From assembly GCA_963700105.1 (NCBI GenBank), contig CAVOWL010000001.1, forward strand, positions 434,001 through 498,000: DNA of 64,000 bases, written 5' to 3'. Under the pieces are notes generated by a model. The model made no database searches and was not told where the DNA came from. It saw only the letters and a list, made by a program, of their open reading frames with translations. This stretch comes from CAVUWL01 sp963700105 (GTDB taxonomy: Bacteria; Actinomycetota; Thermoleophilia; Solirubrobacterales; 70-9). A program made the translations under genes and the position numbers. Shown here in pieces: positions 18,547 to 27,841 of this stretch (position 1 is the first letter of the stretch; each line of letters opens with the position of its first letter).

Positions 18547-19770
18547 TCAAACGAACTCCTCCTCGATCACCCGGATCGAGCGTGGCGGAGAGCGCAGATC
18601 GCCGAGTTCGCCGATCTCGGACACGGCGGCCTTAAACCGCGACTCCAGGCACTCGTGGACGACCATCACCAGCCGCGCATCCTCGCCGAATCCCCGCTGC
18701 ACGACGCTCTTCACCGAGATCTCCCTTCCCCCCAGCACCTTGGCAATTTGGGCCAGGACGCCGGGTCGGTCGGCGACCTCCAGGTGCAGGTAGAAGGAGG
18801 AGGTAACGTCGGTGATAACCGGAAGTTGGGCGAGCGGCTTGGGAACCGGTGCATCCCCGGCGAGGATCGAAACGACGTCTCCGAGCACCGCCGTGGCGGT
18901 CTGCAGCCCCCCCGCTCCCGGCCCCGACATCGTCACCTCGGTGATCGCTGCCGCCTGGACCATCACCGCGTTGAATGGCCCCTCGACCGGGGAGAGCGGG
19001 TGTCCGGGGTAAAGAAAGCACGGAAAGACTCTGACGCTGATTCCACCCTCGCGGCGCTCGGCGACCCCGAGTAGCTTCAATGAGAGGCCGAGCTCCTTGG
19101 CGTAGGCGAGGTCATCAGGTTGAATTGTCTCGATCCCCTCATAGGCGACCTCGGAGAGGGTGACCGAGGTGTGGAAGGCAAGGCGAGCGAGGATTGCCAT
19201 CTTGGCCGCGGCATCGGCGCCGCCGACATCCTCGCTGGGGTCGGCCTCGGCGTAGCCGAGCTGCTGGGCACGGGCCAGGGCCTCCTCGTAGGGGGCACCG
19301 CTGCTCGCCATCTCGCTGAGGATGAAATTGGTCGTTCCGTTGACGATCCCAAAGACCTTGGAGAGCTCGGTCACGCCAAAGCTCTCCTGGATCGTGCGCA
19401 CGATCGGGATCACCCCCGCGACGGCCGCCTCAAAGCGCAGCTGCACCCCGGACTCGCGGGCGATGCCGAAGAGCTGATCGCCGTGGCGCGCCAAGAGCTG
19501 CTTATTCGCGGTCACCACCGGCCTCGCGGCGCGCAGCGCATCGAGCACGTAGTCGCGGGCAGGATCGGTCCCTCCGATCAACTCGACGATCAGATCAGAG
19601 CGCTCAACTATCGCGCCGAAATCGCCCTCGGATCGGGTCAGCACTCCGCTCAGCTCGGGACGGCGGCCGGTCGCGGCCTTCACCGCCTCGGCGCGTTCGG
19701 CCAAAAGCGTCGCGAAGGCAGCGCCGACCGTGCCGCGCCCAAGCAGCCCGATGCGGACGGGCTCAGACAT
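18547..19770 (-). CDS. hom: Homoserine dehydrogenase
   Basis: A 407-residue NAD(P)-dependent enzyme reducing aspartate semialdehyde to homoserine. It has the Rossmann motif 'GLLGRGTVG' near the N-terminus, 'VTANKQLLA' with the conserved lysine, the catalytic-domain signature 'GIVNGTTNFILSEM' and 'GYAEADPSEDVGGADAA', and a C-terminal ACT domain ('LHLEVADRPGVLAQIAKVLG') for likely threonine feedback. The ATG at 19770 ('MSEPVRIGLLG') overlaps the lysA stop by 8 bp; a longer in-frame extension lies over lysA and is rejected. Confidence 0.94.
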   Translation of the reverse strand: MSEPVRIGLLGRGTVGAAFATLLAERAEAVKAATGRRPELSGVLTRSEGDFGAIVERSDLIVELIGGTDPARDYVLDALRAARPVVTANKQLLARHGDQLFGIARESGVQLRFEAAVAGVIPIVRTIQESFGVTELSKVFGIVNGTTNFILSEMASSGAPYEEALARAQQLGYAEADPSEDVGGADAAAKMAILARLAFHTSVTLSEVAYEGIETIQPDDLAYAKELGLSLKLLGVAERREGGISVRVFPCFLYPGHPLSPVEGPFNAVMVQAAAITEVTMSGPGAGGLQTATAVLGDVVSILAGDAPVPKPLAQLPVITDVTSSFYLHLEVADRPGVLAQIAKVLGGREISVKSVVQRGFGEDARLVMVVHECLESRFKAAVSEIGELGDLRSPPRSIRVIEEEFV

Positions 19771-21127
19771 CGCGGGCGGTGAGGTCCTCGTAGGTCTCGC
19801 GGCGCACCACGATGCGGGCCTCGCCATCGCGGCAGAAGATAACCGGCGCTCGCGGAACGCCGTTGTAATTATTGGCCATCGCGTAGCCATAGGCGCCGGT
19901 GGCGGGGGTGATGAGGACATCGCCGACCGCGGGGGCAGCGAGCAGCGCGTCGCGAACGATGATGTCGCCGGACTCACAGTGCATGCCGGCAATCGTCGCC
20001 ACGGTGTCGGGCTCAGCGGCGGCTCGGTCTGCGATCAGCGCTTCATAGCGAGAGCCGTAGAGCATCGGTCGCAGGTTGTCTGACATGCCACCGTCAACCG
20101 CGATGTAGGTGCGGACGCCGGGGATCTCCTTGACGGTGCCAACTCGATAGGCGGTGAGACCGGCGTTGCCAACCAGCGATCGGCCCGGCTCGATCAGGAT
20201 TCGGACGCCGGCGCCGAAGACCTCGGTGACGCCGCGCACCTTCACATCGACGTAGGCATCAATCGAGGGTGGCTGATCGGCGGCGGTGTAGGCAATCCCG
20301 AGGCCGCCGCCCACGTTGACCAGCCGACACCAATCCCCGGCCAGCTCGCCCAGGGCACGGATCGCGAGCCGATAGGACTCCAGCTCGAAGATCTGGGAGC
20401 CGATATGAGCATGCAGGCCGACCAGGTTGAGCGTCTCAGATGCCAGCACTCGCTCGATCGCGCGAGCCGCCAGTCCGTCTCCAAGCCCGAAGCCAAACTT
20501 CGAGTCAAGCTGACCGGTCTGCACGTAATCGTGGGTAGAAGGCTTGACCCCCGGAGTGACGCGAATTAAGACATCCTGAGGCGCCTCGAGCAGCCGTTCG
20601 CAGCGGGCGATCTCATCGAAGGAGTCAACGATCAGGTGCCCGACGCCCGAGCGTGCCGCGAAGAGGATCTCCTCATCCGTCTTGTTGTTGCCGTGCATGT
20701 GAATGCGGGCGGGCTCAAAACCCGCGCGCAGCGCCATGTGAAGCTCGCCTCCGGAGGCCACGTCGACGGAGAGACCCTCCTCGGCGAACAATCGGTATGC
20801 CGCTGTGCACGGCAGCGACTTGCTGGCGAAGACGATCTCATAGTCAGCTCGGCGGCGCTGAAAGGCCTCCCGGTAGCTGCGGGCCCGGGTCCGCATCTCC
20901 TCTTCAGCGTAGATATAGGCAGGGGTCCCCTCCTCGGCGACCAGATCGACCACATCGCAACCGGCAATCTCGAGGTGCCCGTGCCGATTTGAGCGCGCCC
21001 CACCCGGCAAGACCAGCGCGCCGGCCGCCAGGGCGCCGTCCCCCCGCGCCGAGGCCGAGCCAGGGCCAGCGCCGCCGCCGATCTTGATTGGGGCCTTCAC
21101 GGACCCCGGCTGTTCGCGCTCCGCCAT
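19763..21127 (-). CDS. lysA: Diaminopimelate decarboxylase
   Basis: A 454-residue fold-type III PLP enzyme that decarboxylates meso-diaminopimelate to lysine. The Schiff-base lysine is K103 in 'VFASKSLPC'. Other landmarks are 'LSVDVASGGELHMALRAG', 'GLHAHIGSQIFE', 'VNVGGGLGIAY' and 'GMHCESGDIIVRD' with the active-site Cys of the partner subunit. The N-terminal 40 residues are longer than usual, so an internal start is possible. It is the first gene of the lysA-hom-thrC-thrB operon. Confidence 0.94.
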   Translation of the reverse strand: MAEREQPGSVKAPIKIGGGAGPGSASARGDGALAAGALVLPGGARSNRHGHLEIAGCDVVDLVAEEGTPAYIYAEEEMRTRARSYREAFQRRRADYEIVFASKSLPCTAAYRLFAEEGLSVDVASGGELHMALRAGFEPARIHMHGNNKTDEEILFAARSGVGHLIVDSFDEIARCERLLEAPQDVLIRVTPGVKPSTHDYVQTGQLDSKFGFGLGDGLAARAIERVLASETLNLVGLHAHIGSQIFELESYRLAIRALGELAGDWCRLVNVGGGLGIAYTAADQPPSIDAYVDVKVRGVTEVFGAGVRILIEPGRSLVGNAGLTAYRVGTVKEIPGVRTYIAVDGGMSDNLRPMLYGSRYEALIADRAAAEPDTVATIAGMHCESGDIIVRDALLAAPAVGDVLITPATGAYGYAMANNYNGVPRAPVIFCRDGEARIVVRRETYEDLTARDV

Positions 21128-21164
21128 TGGACGGGCATTGTGACGGTTGCAAGCGCAGCCTCAA

Positions 21165-21866
21165 CTATCGGCTGCCGTGCAGCAAGCCGGCGACCGCTCC
21201 CACTGTCTCTTCAACTGCATGGTCAACCGTGGAGCCGGTAGCGCCCACCGTGCCCAGGGCCACCCCGCTCACAGCCGTGACCCCACTCTGGTTGATCGCG
21301 CCGGCCACGGGTTGATTGGCCGCAGTTACGGTGTTGTTGATGGCGCCGCCGACGACCGATCCGAGATCGCCGGCCGCCGCCCCGGGGCCGCCACCGGTTG
21401 AGGGGGGAGTGCTGGCGCCCCCAAGCGGCGCCGTGGCCACCCCCGTCGACTCGGCTCTGACTTCAGCGGAATGGGAGCCCGACCCGCTGCTCGCTTCACC
21501 CGCTGGGGGCACCCCGGCACCAGGGGGCGCGGCGCGGCGCCCGGGGGCCGCGGTGCCGAGGTCGCGGTTGGGCGCGAGCGCTGCCGATCGAGTCCCGCGG
21601 GCGGTCGCGATCGGCCCCGCCACCTGGTGGCGTCGGGTCGGCGCCAGCCGCACGATCCTCAGCGGCCGCGCCCGGAGGACTCTGCCCGCAACCGGCGCGG
21701 GGGCGGAGGAAATCGCGGAGGGATGGGCGTGGACACCGTCTGGCAGACCCAGTATCGGCTGGAAGGCCTGCGCCCAGACGAGCACCACGAAGCAGAGCAC
21801 CGCCCCGCCGATCATCACGGTGCTTGAAACCGCACCGGCAAGATAGGAGTGGGCCTGCCGCACCAT
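21165..21866 (-). CDS. Hypothetical membrane-anchored protein, Ala/Gly/Pro-rich
   Basis: 233 residues. One N-terminal membrane segment (about 12-32, 'SSTVMIGGAVLCFVVLVW') is followed by a low-complexity tail rich in Ala, Gly, Pro and Ser, ending in repeats of 'GAINxxV' and 'GATGSTVDHAVEE' type. Probably an exported, membrane-tethered protein; function unknown. Low complexity weakens the coding call, but the reading frame is long and the membrane segment convincing. Confidence 0.6.
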   Translation of the reverse strand: MVRQAHSYLAGAVSSTVMIGGAVLCFVVLVWAQAFQPILGLPDGVHAHPSAISSAPAPVAGRVLRARPLRIVRLAPTRRHQVAGPIATARGTRSAALAPNRDLGTAAPGRRAAPPGAGVPPAGEASSGSGSHSAEVRAESTGVATAPLGGASTPPSTGGGPGAAAGDLGSVVGGAINNTVTAANQPVAGAINQSGVTAVSGVALGTVGATGSTVDHAVEETVGAVAGLLHGSR

Positions 21867-21919
21867 TTTTGCCTCCCTTTCGCTTCGATCCAGAAGGTCC
21901 TTACCCAGGCTAGGCGATT

Positions 21920-22858
21920 TCAGTCCTCTTGATTGAGGTTTTCCACCGAGAGCAGCCCGGCCTCTGCCTCCTCCTCCATCTGCAGGGTGGTGTGCTCGAT
22001 CTCAAAGCGCTCGGCCAAGAGCACCTCGAGTTCGCGGCGGATCAGATCGCGGTCCTTTCCCGGCGCGGCAACCACATGGGCGGCAATTGCCCCGAAGCCG
22101 GCGCTCAGCGTCCAGACGTGGAGGTCATGGACGGCGCGCACCCCCTCAACGGCACAAAGCGCTGCCCCGAGGGCTTCGACGTCGATTCCTCGGGGTGCGG
22201 CCTCCATTAAGACGTCGACCGGTTCGCTGATCAGCCGCCACGAGGAGGCAAGGATCAAGATGCCGATCGAAGCGCCGACGATTGGGTCGATCAGCCGCGA
22301 CCCGCCGGCCAGGACGACGGCACCCGTGAGGAGGACTCCGAATGAGCCCAGAGCATCGGCGGCGCTATGGCGGAGAACGGCCTCGAGGTTGATATCCCGC
22401 CGCTCTCCGCGGGCCAAGACGACGGCCGCGGCCAGGTTTCCGAGCAAACCCAGGCCGCCCAGCGCCATCACCCCAGCGCCGTCAATTGGGGGCGGATTGC
22501 TGAGGCGCCCGAGTGCCGCGATAGTGACGGCCGCTCCGACAGCGGCCAAAAGCAATCCGTTGATCAGCGCCGCGAGCACCTCCGAGCGCTGGTAGCCGAA
22601 GGTGCGACGGGCGCCGCCCGGTCTGGAGGCAAGCCGAGCGGCGGCTAGGGCGAGCCCGATCGCCCCGACATCTGAGAGCAGGTGCCCAGCGTCAGCGAGC
22701 ACCGCGAGTGAACCGGTGAGCAAGCCACCGACCGCCTCCACCGCGAGCATCGCGGCGTTGATCGCCAGGGCTACCCAGAGGCGTCGATTGCTATCACCGC
22801 GGCCGGCCCGCAAGGCGCGGGCCCGTGACCCGTAACCAGCGCCGGCATGGTCATGCAC
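21920..22858 (-). CDS. Cation diffusion facilitator family transporter (CzcD-like)
   Basis: A 312-residue, six-segment membrane protein that exchanges divalent metal (usually Zn, Co or Cd) for protons. The metal-site motifs are HxxxD in 'LADAGHLLSDV' (segment 2) and in 'LRHSAADALGS' (segment 5). A C-terminal cytoplasmic domain starts at 'DVEALGAALCAVEGVRAVHDLHVWTL'. The His-containing N-terminus 'MHDHAGAGYG' is short compared with zinc exporters. Exact metal unknown. Confidence 0.9.
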   Translation of the reverse strand: MHDHAGAGYGSRARALRAGRGDSNRRLWVALAINAAMLAVEAVGGLLTGSLAVLADAGHLLSDVGAIGLALAAARLASRPGGARRTFGYQRSEVLAALINGLLLAAVGAAVTIAALGRLSNPPPIDGAGVMALGGLGLLGNLAAAVVLARGERRDINLEAVLRHSAADALGSFGVLLTGAVVLAGGSRLIDPIVGASIGILILASSWRLISEPVDVLMEAAPRGIDVEALGAALCAVEGVRAVHDLHVWTLSAGFGAIAAHVVAAPGKDRDLIRRELEVLLAERFEIEHTTLQMEEEAEAGLLSVENLNQED

Positions 22859-22901
22859 ATCCCGAGCTTAAGCCCCAACAAAGCTGGCTGCTCCGACGGT
22901 T

Positions 22902-24167
22902 CTAGACAGCCGCCAGCTGTTTTTTGGGCTGCAGCGCCTCGGCGGCAATTTCGGCCCCAAATTCGAGTCGCTCGCGGTAATCGCGGGCCTGCATCCGGGA
23001 GATGACCATCCGCTGGATCTCCGCCGTGCCCTCAAACAGCTGATAGATCTTTGCATCGCGAAAGAACTTCTCCAGAGGGCACTCGGTGCTCCAAGCGTAT
23101 GGGCCAACGAGGTCCATCAGCGTGCTCGTCGCCCACATCGTGACGTCGCCGCCCTTCAACTTTGACATCGAGCCCTGGCCCCCCTTCATCGGCACCCCGT
23201 TGCGACCCATCCAGGCGGCCCGCTGCACAAGCAGGCGAGCGGCCTCGATCTCGGTGGCGACGTCAGCGAGGGTTTGCTGGATGCGCTGCTTTTGAAGCAT
23301 CGGCGTGCCGGCCTCTGACTGACCGTCGAGGTACTCCAGGGTCCACTCATAGGCGGCCTGAGCAATGCCGAGCGCGGAGGCGCCAACCAGCGGCCGGGTG
23401 ACCTCGAAGGTGGCGAGCGCGTCGGCGGATCGAGATTTCTGACCACTGCGAGCACGCTCCAGCTTGCGCGCCAACTTCTCCTCGCCGCCAAGCAGGTTCT
23501 CGGCCGGGATGCGGCATTCATCGAGCACGACCTCAGCTGTGTGGGAAGCACGGATGCCAAGCTTTGACTCCTTCTTGCCCTGGCTCAAACCAGGCGTACC
23601 TTTGCCGATGACGAAGGAGGCCTGCCCCCGCGTACCCAGCTCGGGGTCCACGGTGGCGACGACCACGTGAACGTCGGCGATGCCGCCATTGGTGATGAAG
23701 ACCTTGGTTCCGTTCAGAACCCACTCTTCACCGTCGCGCCGGGCCGTCGTCTTCAGGCTCTTGACGTCAGAGCCTGCCTGGGGCTCGGTGACCGCGTAGG
23801 CCCCGAGTTTGATCTCCTCGCCGCTGCCAAAACAATCGGGGATCCAGCGGCCGATCTGCTCCGGCGTTCCGGAGGCTGCGATTCCGGCGGCGGCGAGTCC
23901 GGAGCCGGCGATGGCCAGGGCGATTCCGGCGCAGCCCCAGTGCATCTCCTCGGCCGAGATCACCGAGAGCTGCCCGTCTGCGTCACCGGCGAGGCGCTGG
24001 ATGTGCTCGAGTCCCTGCAATCCCTGCCTGCGCGCCTCCCTCATCGCCTCCCAGGGAATGCTCTCCTCCTGGTCGTGCTTGCGCGCCGCGGGACGGATCA
24101 CTTCGCGAGCAAAGGTCCGGCAGCGCTCTTTGAACTCCAACTGCTCCTCGTTCAGTGCGAAATCCAT
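22902..24167 (-). CDS. Acyl-CoA dehydrogenase
   Basis: A 421-residue flavoenzyme introducing an alpha-beta double bond into acyl-CoA. Landmarks: 'YAVTEPQAGSDVKSLKT' (FAD/substrate loop), 'GTKVFITNGGIADV', 'LGIRASHTAEVVLDECRIP', and 'YQLFEGTAEIQRMVISR', where the Glu is the usual catalytic base. The start at ATG 24167 has a TAAGGAG ribosome site. Two operator-like inverted repeats lie 28-79 bp upstream, shared with other fatty-acyl genes in this window. It appears monocistronic. Confidence 0.92.
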   Translation of the reverse strand: MDFALNEEQLEFKERCRTFAREVIRPAARKHDQEESIPWEAMREARRQGLQGLEHIQRLAGDADGQLSVISAEEMHWGCAGIALAIAGSGLAAAGIAASGTPEQIGRWIPDCFGSGEEIKLGAYAVTEPQAGSDVKSLKTTARRDGEEWVLNGTKVFITNGGIADVHVVVATVDPELGTRGQASFVIGKGTPGLSQGKKESKLGIRASHTAEVVLDECRIPAENLLGGEEKLARKLERARSGQKSRSADALATFEVTRPLVGASALGIAQAAYEWTLEYLDGQSEAGTPMLQKQRIQQTLADVATEIEAARLLVQRAAWMGRNGVPMKGGQGSMSKLKGGDVTMWATSTLMDLVGPYAWSTECPLEKFFRDAKIYQLFEGTAEIQRMVISRMQARDYRERLEFGAEIAAEALQPKKQLAAV

Positions 24168-24194
24168 GCGACTCCTTATGGCTTGAGACCGATT

Positions 24195-24214
24195 GACTGG
24201 TCAGTCAACCAGTC
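24195..24214. promoter_or_regulatory. Operator-like inverted repeat A
   Basis: A perfect 7-6-7 inverted repeat, GACTGGT-N6-ACCAGTC, between the acyl-CoA dehydrogenase (22902-24167) and the divergent gene at 24269. The size suits a TetR-type repressor dimer. It shares the CTGGY-N6-RCCAG core with three other sites here (24227, 30161, 32142). Confidence 0.7.
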
Positions 24215-24226
24215 CCAATAAAGACT

Positions 24227-24246
24227 AACTGACCGGCCAGCCAGTT
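24227..24246. promoter_or_regulatory. Operator-like inverted repeat B
   Basis: AACTGAC-N6-GCCAGTT, a 7-6-7 inverted repeat with one mismatch. Its centre is 32 bp (about three helical turns) from site A, so two dimers could bind the same DNA face. Confidence 0.65.
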
Positions 24247-24268
24247 CCCCCGGTGTAGCGTTCCCAAC

Positions 24269-25669
24269 TTGGCCAAAGACCGCCCGATCAACGCAGGGGT
24301 GCCGGCCCAGGACTCAGGCTCCGCGAGCCAGGCGCCAACTCCAAAGCCGACCGAGGATCGGCCCAGCACGGCATCGGCGCAGGCGCCGAGCGTGGAGCCA
24401 ACAACGGCCGAGCTGCCCGCGATCACCTCGCCGCCGCCGGGGCGTCGGCGCCGCCCAATCCCGCTCGCACTGAAGGGGATCGCCGCCCTAGTTGTGATCG
24501 CCGCTGCCTTCATCGTCGCGGCAGTGCTCGGCGGCGGCTCCAAGAGCGCCAACCCCGCCCCGGGCGCCGCTGCTCCCGTGGCGGCTCACTCTCCCACGGC
24601 CCCAACCGCCGCCGCCCAGACCGCGGCCCAACTCGGCTATCCAGCGTTTGCCACTAACAACACGACCAGAATCGGCGGTGCCGACCCCGCCTCCAATGGC
24701 GCTGGAGTCGCCCTCGCAACCTTTCCCTCGACCACCCCGGCTCAGCGCCCCGCCGCGGTCACCCTGGTCGGCGAAAATGACTGGCAGGACGCGATTGCCG
24801 CCTCGGTGCTGATGGCAGCTCCGCTGCGCGCTCCGATTTTGATCTCCACAACGGGGGGAATCCCAGGGCCGACTGCCAACGCGCTGGGTGCCCTCGATCC
24901 GCGCGGCAGCGGCTACACCGGGGGGGCCCAGGCGTTTGCCATCGGCGCGGTAAGCGCGCCCTCGGATCTGAGCCGGATGACCCGGGTGAAGGCCTCCAAC
25001 GTCGCCGCAACGGCGGCGGCCATTGGCCGTCTGCGCGAACGCCTGCTCGGGGTCGAACCCGAACATATCGTGATCGCATCCGCCCAACAGCCCGGCTTTG
25101 CGATGCCCGCCGCGGCCTGGTCGGCGCGATCGGGTGATCCGGTTCTGTTTGCCGATAAAAACGCGCTGCCCTCCGCCACAGCGACGGCGATCAAACGTCA
25201 CTCCAGGTTGCCGATCTACGTACTCGGACCGCCGAGCGCCATCTCCGCGGCGGTAATTCGCCAGGTGGCCAAGATCGATAGCCGGGTGCGCCGCGTAGGC
25301 TCCAGAACCCCGGTCGAAAACGCGATCACCTTTGCCCGCTTTTCTGAAGGTAGCTTTGGCTGGAACGTGAACGAACCCGGTCACGGTTTCGTGATTACCC
25401 GCAGCGACTCGCCCCTTGATGCCGCGGTTGCGGCGCCGCTCTCAGCTTCTGGCACCTGGGGGCCACTGCTGCTCAGCGACAACGCCGCTAGGCTGCCGGC
25501 GGCGCTGCGCGGGTACCTGCTCGACGTCAAGCCGGGCTACACGACAGACCCAACCCGCGCCTTCTATAACCACGTGTGGATAATCGGAGACGAAGGGGCG
25601 ATCGACGTGAACGAGCAGGCCGAGATAGACAACCTTGCAGCGCTGAGCAAGATCGGTGGAGAACCGTGA
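24269..25669 (+). CDS. Membrane-anchored protein with cell-wall-binding repeat 2-like domains
   Basis: 466 residues: a disordered Pro/Thr/Ala N-terminus, one membrane segment at about 70-90 ('ALKGIAALVVIAAAFIVAAV'), then CWB2-like repeats ('RIGGADPASNGAGVALATF', 'TLVGENDWQDAIAASVLMA', 'YVLGPPSAISAAVIRQVAKI'). CWB2 repeats attach proteins to Gram-positive cell walls. The start is TTG 24269; no ATG or GTG is available in frame. The stop overlaps the next gene by 4 bp (GTGA). The operator-like sites lie upstream, but regulation by them is uncertain. Confidence 0.78.
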   Translation: MAKDRPINAGVPAQDSGSASQAPTPKPTEDRPSTASAQAPSVEPTTAELPAITSPPPGRRRRPIPLALKGIAALVVIAAAFIVAAVLGGGSKSANPAPGAAAPVAAHSPTAPTAAAQTAAQLGYPAFATNNTTRIGGADPASNGAGVALATFPSTTPAQRPAAVTLVGENDWQDAIAASVLMAAPLRAPILISTTGGIPGPTANALGALDPRGSGYTGGAQAFAIGAVSAPSDLSRMTRVKASNVAATAAAIGRLRERLLGVEPEHIVIASAQQPGFAMPAAAWSARSGDPVLFADKNALPSATATAIKRHSRLPIYVLGPPSAISAAVIRQVAKIDSRVRRVGSRTPVENAITFARFSEGSFGWNVNEPGHGFVITRSDSPLDAAVAAPLSASGTWGPLLLSDNAARLPAALRGYLLDVKPGYTTDPTRAFYNHVWIIGDEGAIDVNEQAEIDNLAALSKIGGEP

Positions 25670-25914
25670 GCGAGGCCGAGAGACCGGCGCTGCTGGCCGC
25701 CGATCACGAGGTCACGGTCGAGGACATACGAGCCCTGGCGGGCGCCTCGACACCCCACTTCGCCCTGCAGGTGCGCAATCGGATCCGGCGGCTGATCGGG
25801 CCGCTGGCACCGGGGGACCCGGCCCGCCTCGAGGGCGAACGGAAGATCGCTGCCCTGGAGGATCTCGCCGAGCACAGCGGCGATCCCCGCGGCACCACGG
25901 GAATCGAGCACTGA
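25666..25914 (+). CDS. Small hypothetical protein, coupled to the CWB2-like gene
   Basis: 82 residues, starting at GTG 25666 inside the stop of the preceding gene. Acidic and basic residues alternate ('DHEVTVEDIRALAGAST', 'FALQVRNRIRRLIG', 'GERKIAALEDLAEHSG'); it is probably helical. No family recognised. The 4-bp overlap shows tight coupling with the cell-wall-binding protein. Confidence 0.7.
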   Translation: MSEAERPALLAADHEVTVEDIRALAGASTPHFALQVRNRIRRLIGPLAPGDPARLEGERKIAALEDLAEHSGDPRGTTGIEH

Positions 25915-25915
25915 A

Positions 25916-26562
25916 GCAGCCGCGACCGGAGTTTGGCGCCTCGCGGGGTCACCGGGGCAGCTGATCAACGTCTACCGGGCCGGTGAGGCTCTGATCGACG
26001 CTGATCGCCGCCGGGATCTGAACCGTATCCGCAGCCAGATCTCAGCCCGCCAGATCTCCCTGCTGGCGCTCACCCACGCCCATCCCGACCACCAGGGCTG
26101 CGCGAAGGCGCTGCGCTGTGTGAAGAGAGCGATCCCGCTCGCCTGCCACGGCGATGACGTCGACGCGATGCAGGGCCGCCGTCCGGTGGCGGCGACGGAT
26201 AACCGGCTCGCCAAGTTCTTCGCAAGGCTTTGGCAGGGCCCTCCTCACCCGGTCCAGCGGATGCTCGCAGACGTCGATGAGGTGGGTGACTTCAGGGTTT
26301 TGCACGCGACCGGGCATTCCCGCGGAGAAGTGATCTATTGCGCGAATCCGATCGCGTTGCGATCTGTGGAGATGTGCTCAGAAACCCCTCCTTCTTCGCG
26401 CTTCGCAGCGGACTTCGGGAGCCCCCGATGATCTCAGCTGAGAATCGCCGCTCGATCCGCAAACCGGCCGCGCTTGAGCCGAAAATAAACCTCCCCGGCC
26501 ACGGCCCCGCGATGGTCGACATCGCCTCCTTCAAGCGTTTTGTCGCGAATCTGGCCGCTTAG
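25916..26562 (+). pseudogene. Metallo-beta-lactamase-fold hydrolase, frameshifted
   Basis: Two frames together encode an MBL-fold hydrolase. The first has 'SPGQLINVYRAGEALIDAD', the metal motif 'THAHPDHQG' (HxHxDH) and 'LHATGHSRGEVIY'; the second continues 'RESDRVAICGDVL' and ends 'NLPGHGPAMVDIASFKRF'. The break at about 26340 is explained by loss of one base (TATTGCGCGAA where TATTGGCGCGAA would keep frame). No ATG, GTG or TTG opens the first frame either. Either a real pseudogene or a sequence error. Confidence 0.7.
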
Positions 26563-26599
26563 AACCAGCGGCGAGCCCGAGTGGATAGTCTTTCGCTCG

Positions 26600-26803
26600 A
26601 TGAGCGAGATCGAGCATGGCTTCAAAGAGGGAGATCCGGTCTGGGTTGAGGATGGCGAAGGCAAGCGACACCCGGGCGTCTTCGTCGGCGATAACGAAGG
26701 CTCGGGATGGTTTGGCGGTGGCCCAAGCGCCTATGTCGCTCATCCCGAAGCCCACCAGGCCGAGGTCGTCTCGATCTATCGAATCATCCCCCGCGAGGAG
26801 TAG
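26600..26803 (+). CDS. Small hypothetical protein
   Basis: 67 residues from ATG 26600 ('MSEIEHGFKEGDPVWVEDGE'). It is glycine- and tryptophan-containing, with a compact SH3-like look ('GKRHPGVFVGD', 'GPSAYVAHPEAHQAEVVSIY'), suggesting a small beta-barrel, but no family is recognised. Its end overlaps the convergent luciferase-like gene by 20 bp. Confidence 0.65.
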   Translation: MSEIEHGFKEGDPVWVEDGEGKRHPGVFVGDNEGSGWFGGGPSAYVAHPEAHQAEVVSIYRIIPREE

Positions 26804-27827
26804 CGGCGGGGCCGAAGGCCTCGATGATCCGGGCTTGGTACTCGCCCATCTGCTCGGCCGAGATGAAGTATGTCGGCGGCGTCAGAAAGAGGCCGTCAGC
26901 GTACTTTGATGTCTCGATCACCCTCGCCCGCACCTTCTGCAGCGATCCGGTGGCGCAGTAGGTCTCGACCATCGAATCGCTGATCGCCGCCGGAGCGGCG
27001 GCGAGGTCGCCGCGGCGAAAGGCATCGCCGGCGGCTACCGCGTTCTCGGCGAAACCGTGCAGCGCCCACAGCGGCATGTAGGTTTTGACCGTCGCATAGA
27101 AGGCGATCGTGCGTCGCGCCATCTCCAGGGCCTGCTCTTCGTCGTCATCGATTGCACAGCAGACGGTCGGCAGGTAGTCAAAATCCTTTCGCTCGCGACC
27201 GCTTCGCCGCAGCCCCGCTTCAAAGGAATCAACCACCACCTCCTCGATCCAGCGCAACGACTGGATCGGATGACCGATCAGCCCATCGGCGACATCGCCC
27301 GCCATCCGCGCCATCCCAGCCTGCACCGCGGCGGTGTAGATCGGCACCGAATCCCGAGCGGGCGGATGCGGCCTCACCCAGCCCCTGATCTCGATGTCGT
27401 AGTAATCGCCCTTATAGCTAATCGGCTCGCCGGCACCGGCTTGGGCCATGATCAACCGAGTTGCCTCGATCGCCTCGCGCAGGTGTGGCGCGGGCCTGCC
27501 GTACTCGGCGTTGTGCCAGGTTTCGTTGAGACGCCGAACTCCCGCCCCCATACCGAGACGAAAGCGCCCGCCCGACATTTCGTCGATATCAAGCGCGCTC
27601 AGCGCCTGGATGAAGGGGCTGCGGCTGAAGGCCCAGACGATCCCCGTGCCGATCTCGATCGTCTCGGTTCTCGCCGCCAGATAGGCAGCCTGTGTCACCG
27701 CGCTGCGAAACAGCTCAGGCGCCCACACGCACTCGATCCCCGCCGCCTCGGCCGCCAACGCCTCCTGCTCGAGTTCGCCGATCGAGTTGCCGATCGCGGC
27801 AACGCAGATTCGATCGAGGGCCGCCAC
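26784..27827 (-). CDS. LLM-class (luciferase-like) F420-dependent oxidoreductase
   Basis: A 347-residue TIM-barrel enzyme of the luciferase-like class: 'CVWAPELFRSAVTQAAYLA', 'IEIGTGIVWAFSRSPFIQA', 'SGGRFRLGMGAGVRRLNE' and 'RPHPPARDSVPIYTAAVQAG'. Actinobacterial members usually use F420. The substrate is unknown. It lies 14 bp downstream of the paired acyl-CoA dehydrogenases and probably belongs to their operon. Confidence 0.87.
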   Translation of the reverse strand: MAALDRICVAAIGNSIGELEQEALAAEAAGIECVWAPELFRSAVTQAAYLAARTETIEIGTGIVWAFSRSPFIQALSALDIDEMSGGRFRLGMGAGVRRLNETWHNAEYGRPAPHLREAIEATRLIMAQAGAGEPISYKGDYYDIEIRGWVRPHPPARDSVPIYTAAVQAGMARMAGDVADGLIGHPIQSLRWIEEVVVDSFEAGLRRSGRERKDFDYLPTVCCAIDDDEEQALEMARRTIAFYATVKTYMPLWALHGFAENAVAAGDAFRRGDLAAAPAAISDSMVETYCATGSLQKVRARVIETSKYADGLFLTPPTYFISAEQMGEYQARIIEAFGPAATPRGG

Positions 27828-27841
27828 CGCCCGACCCGACC

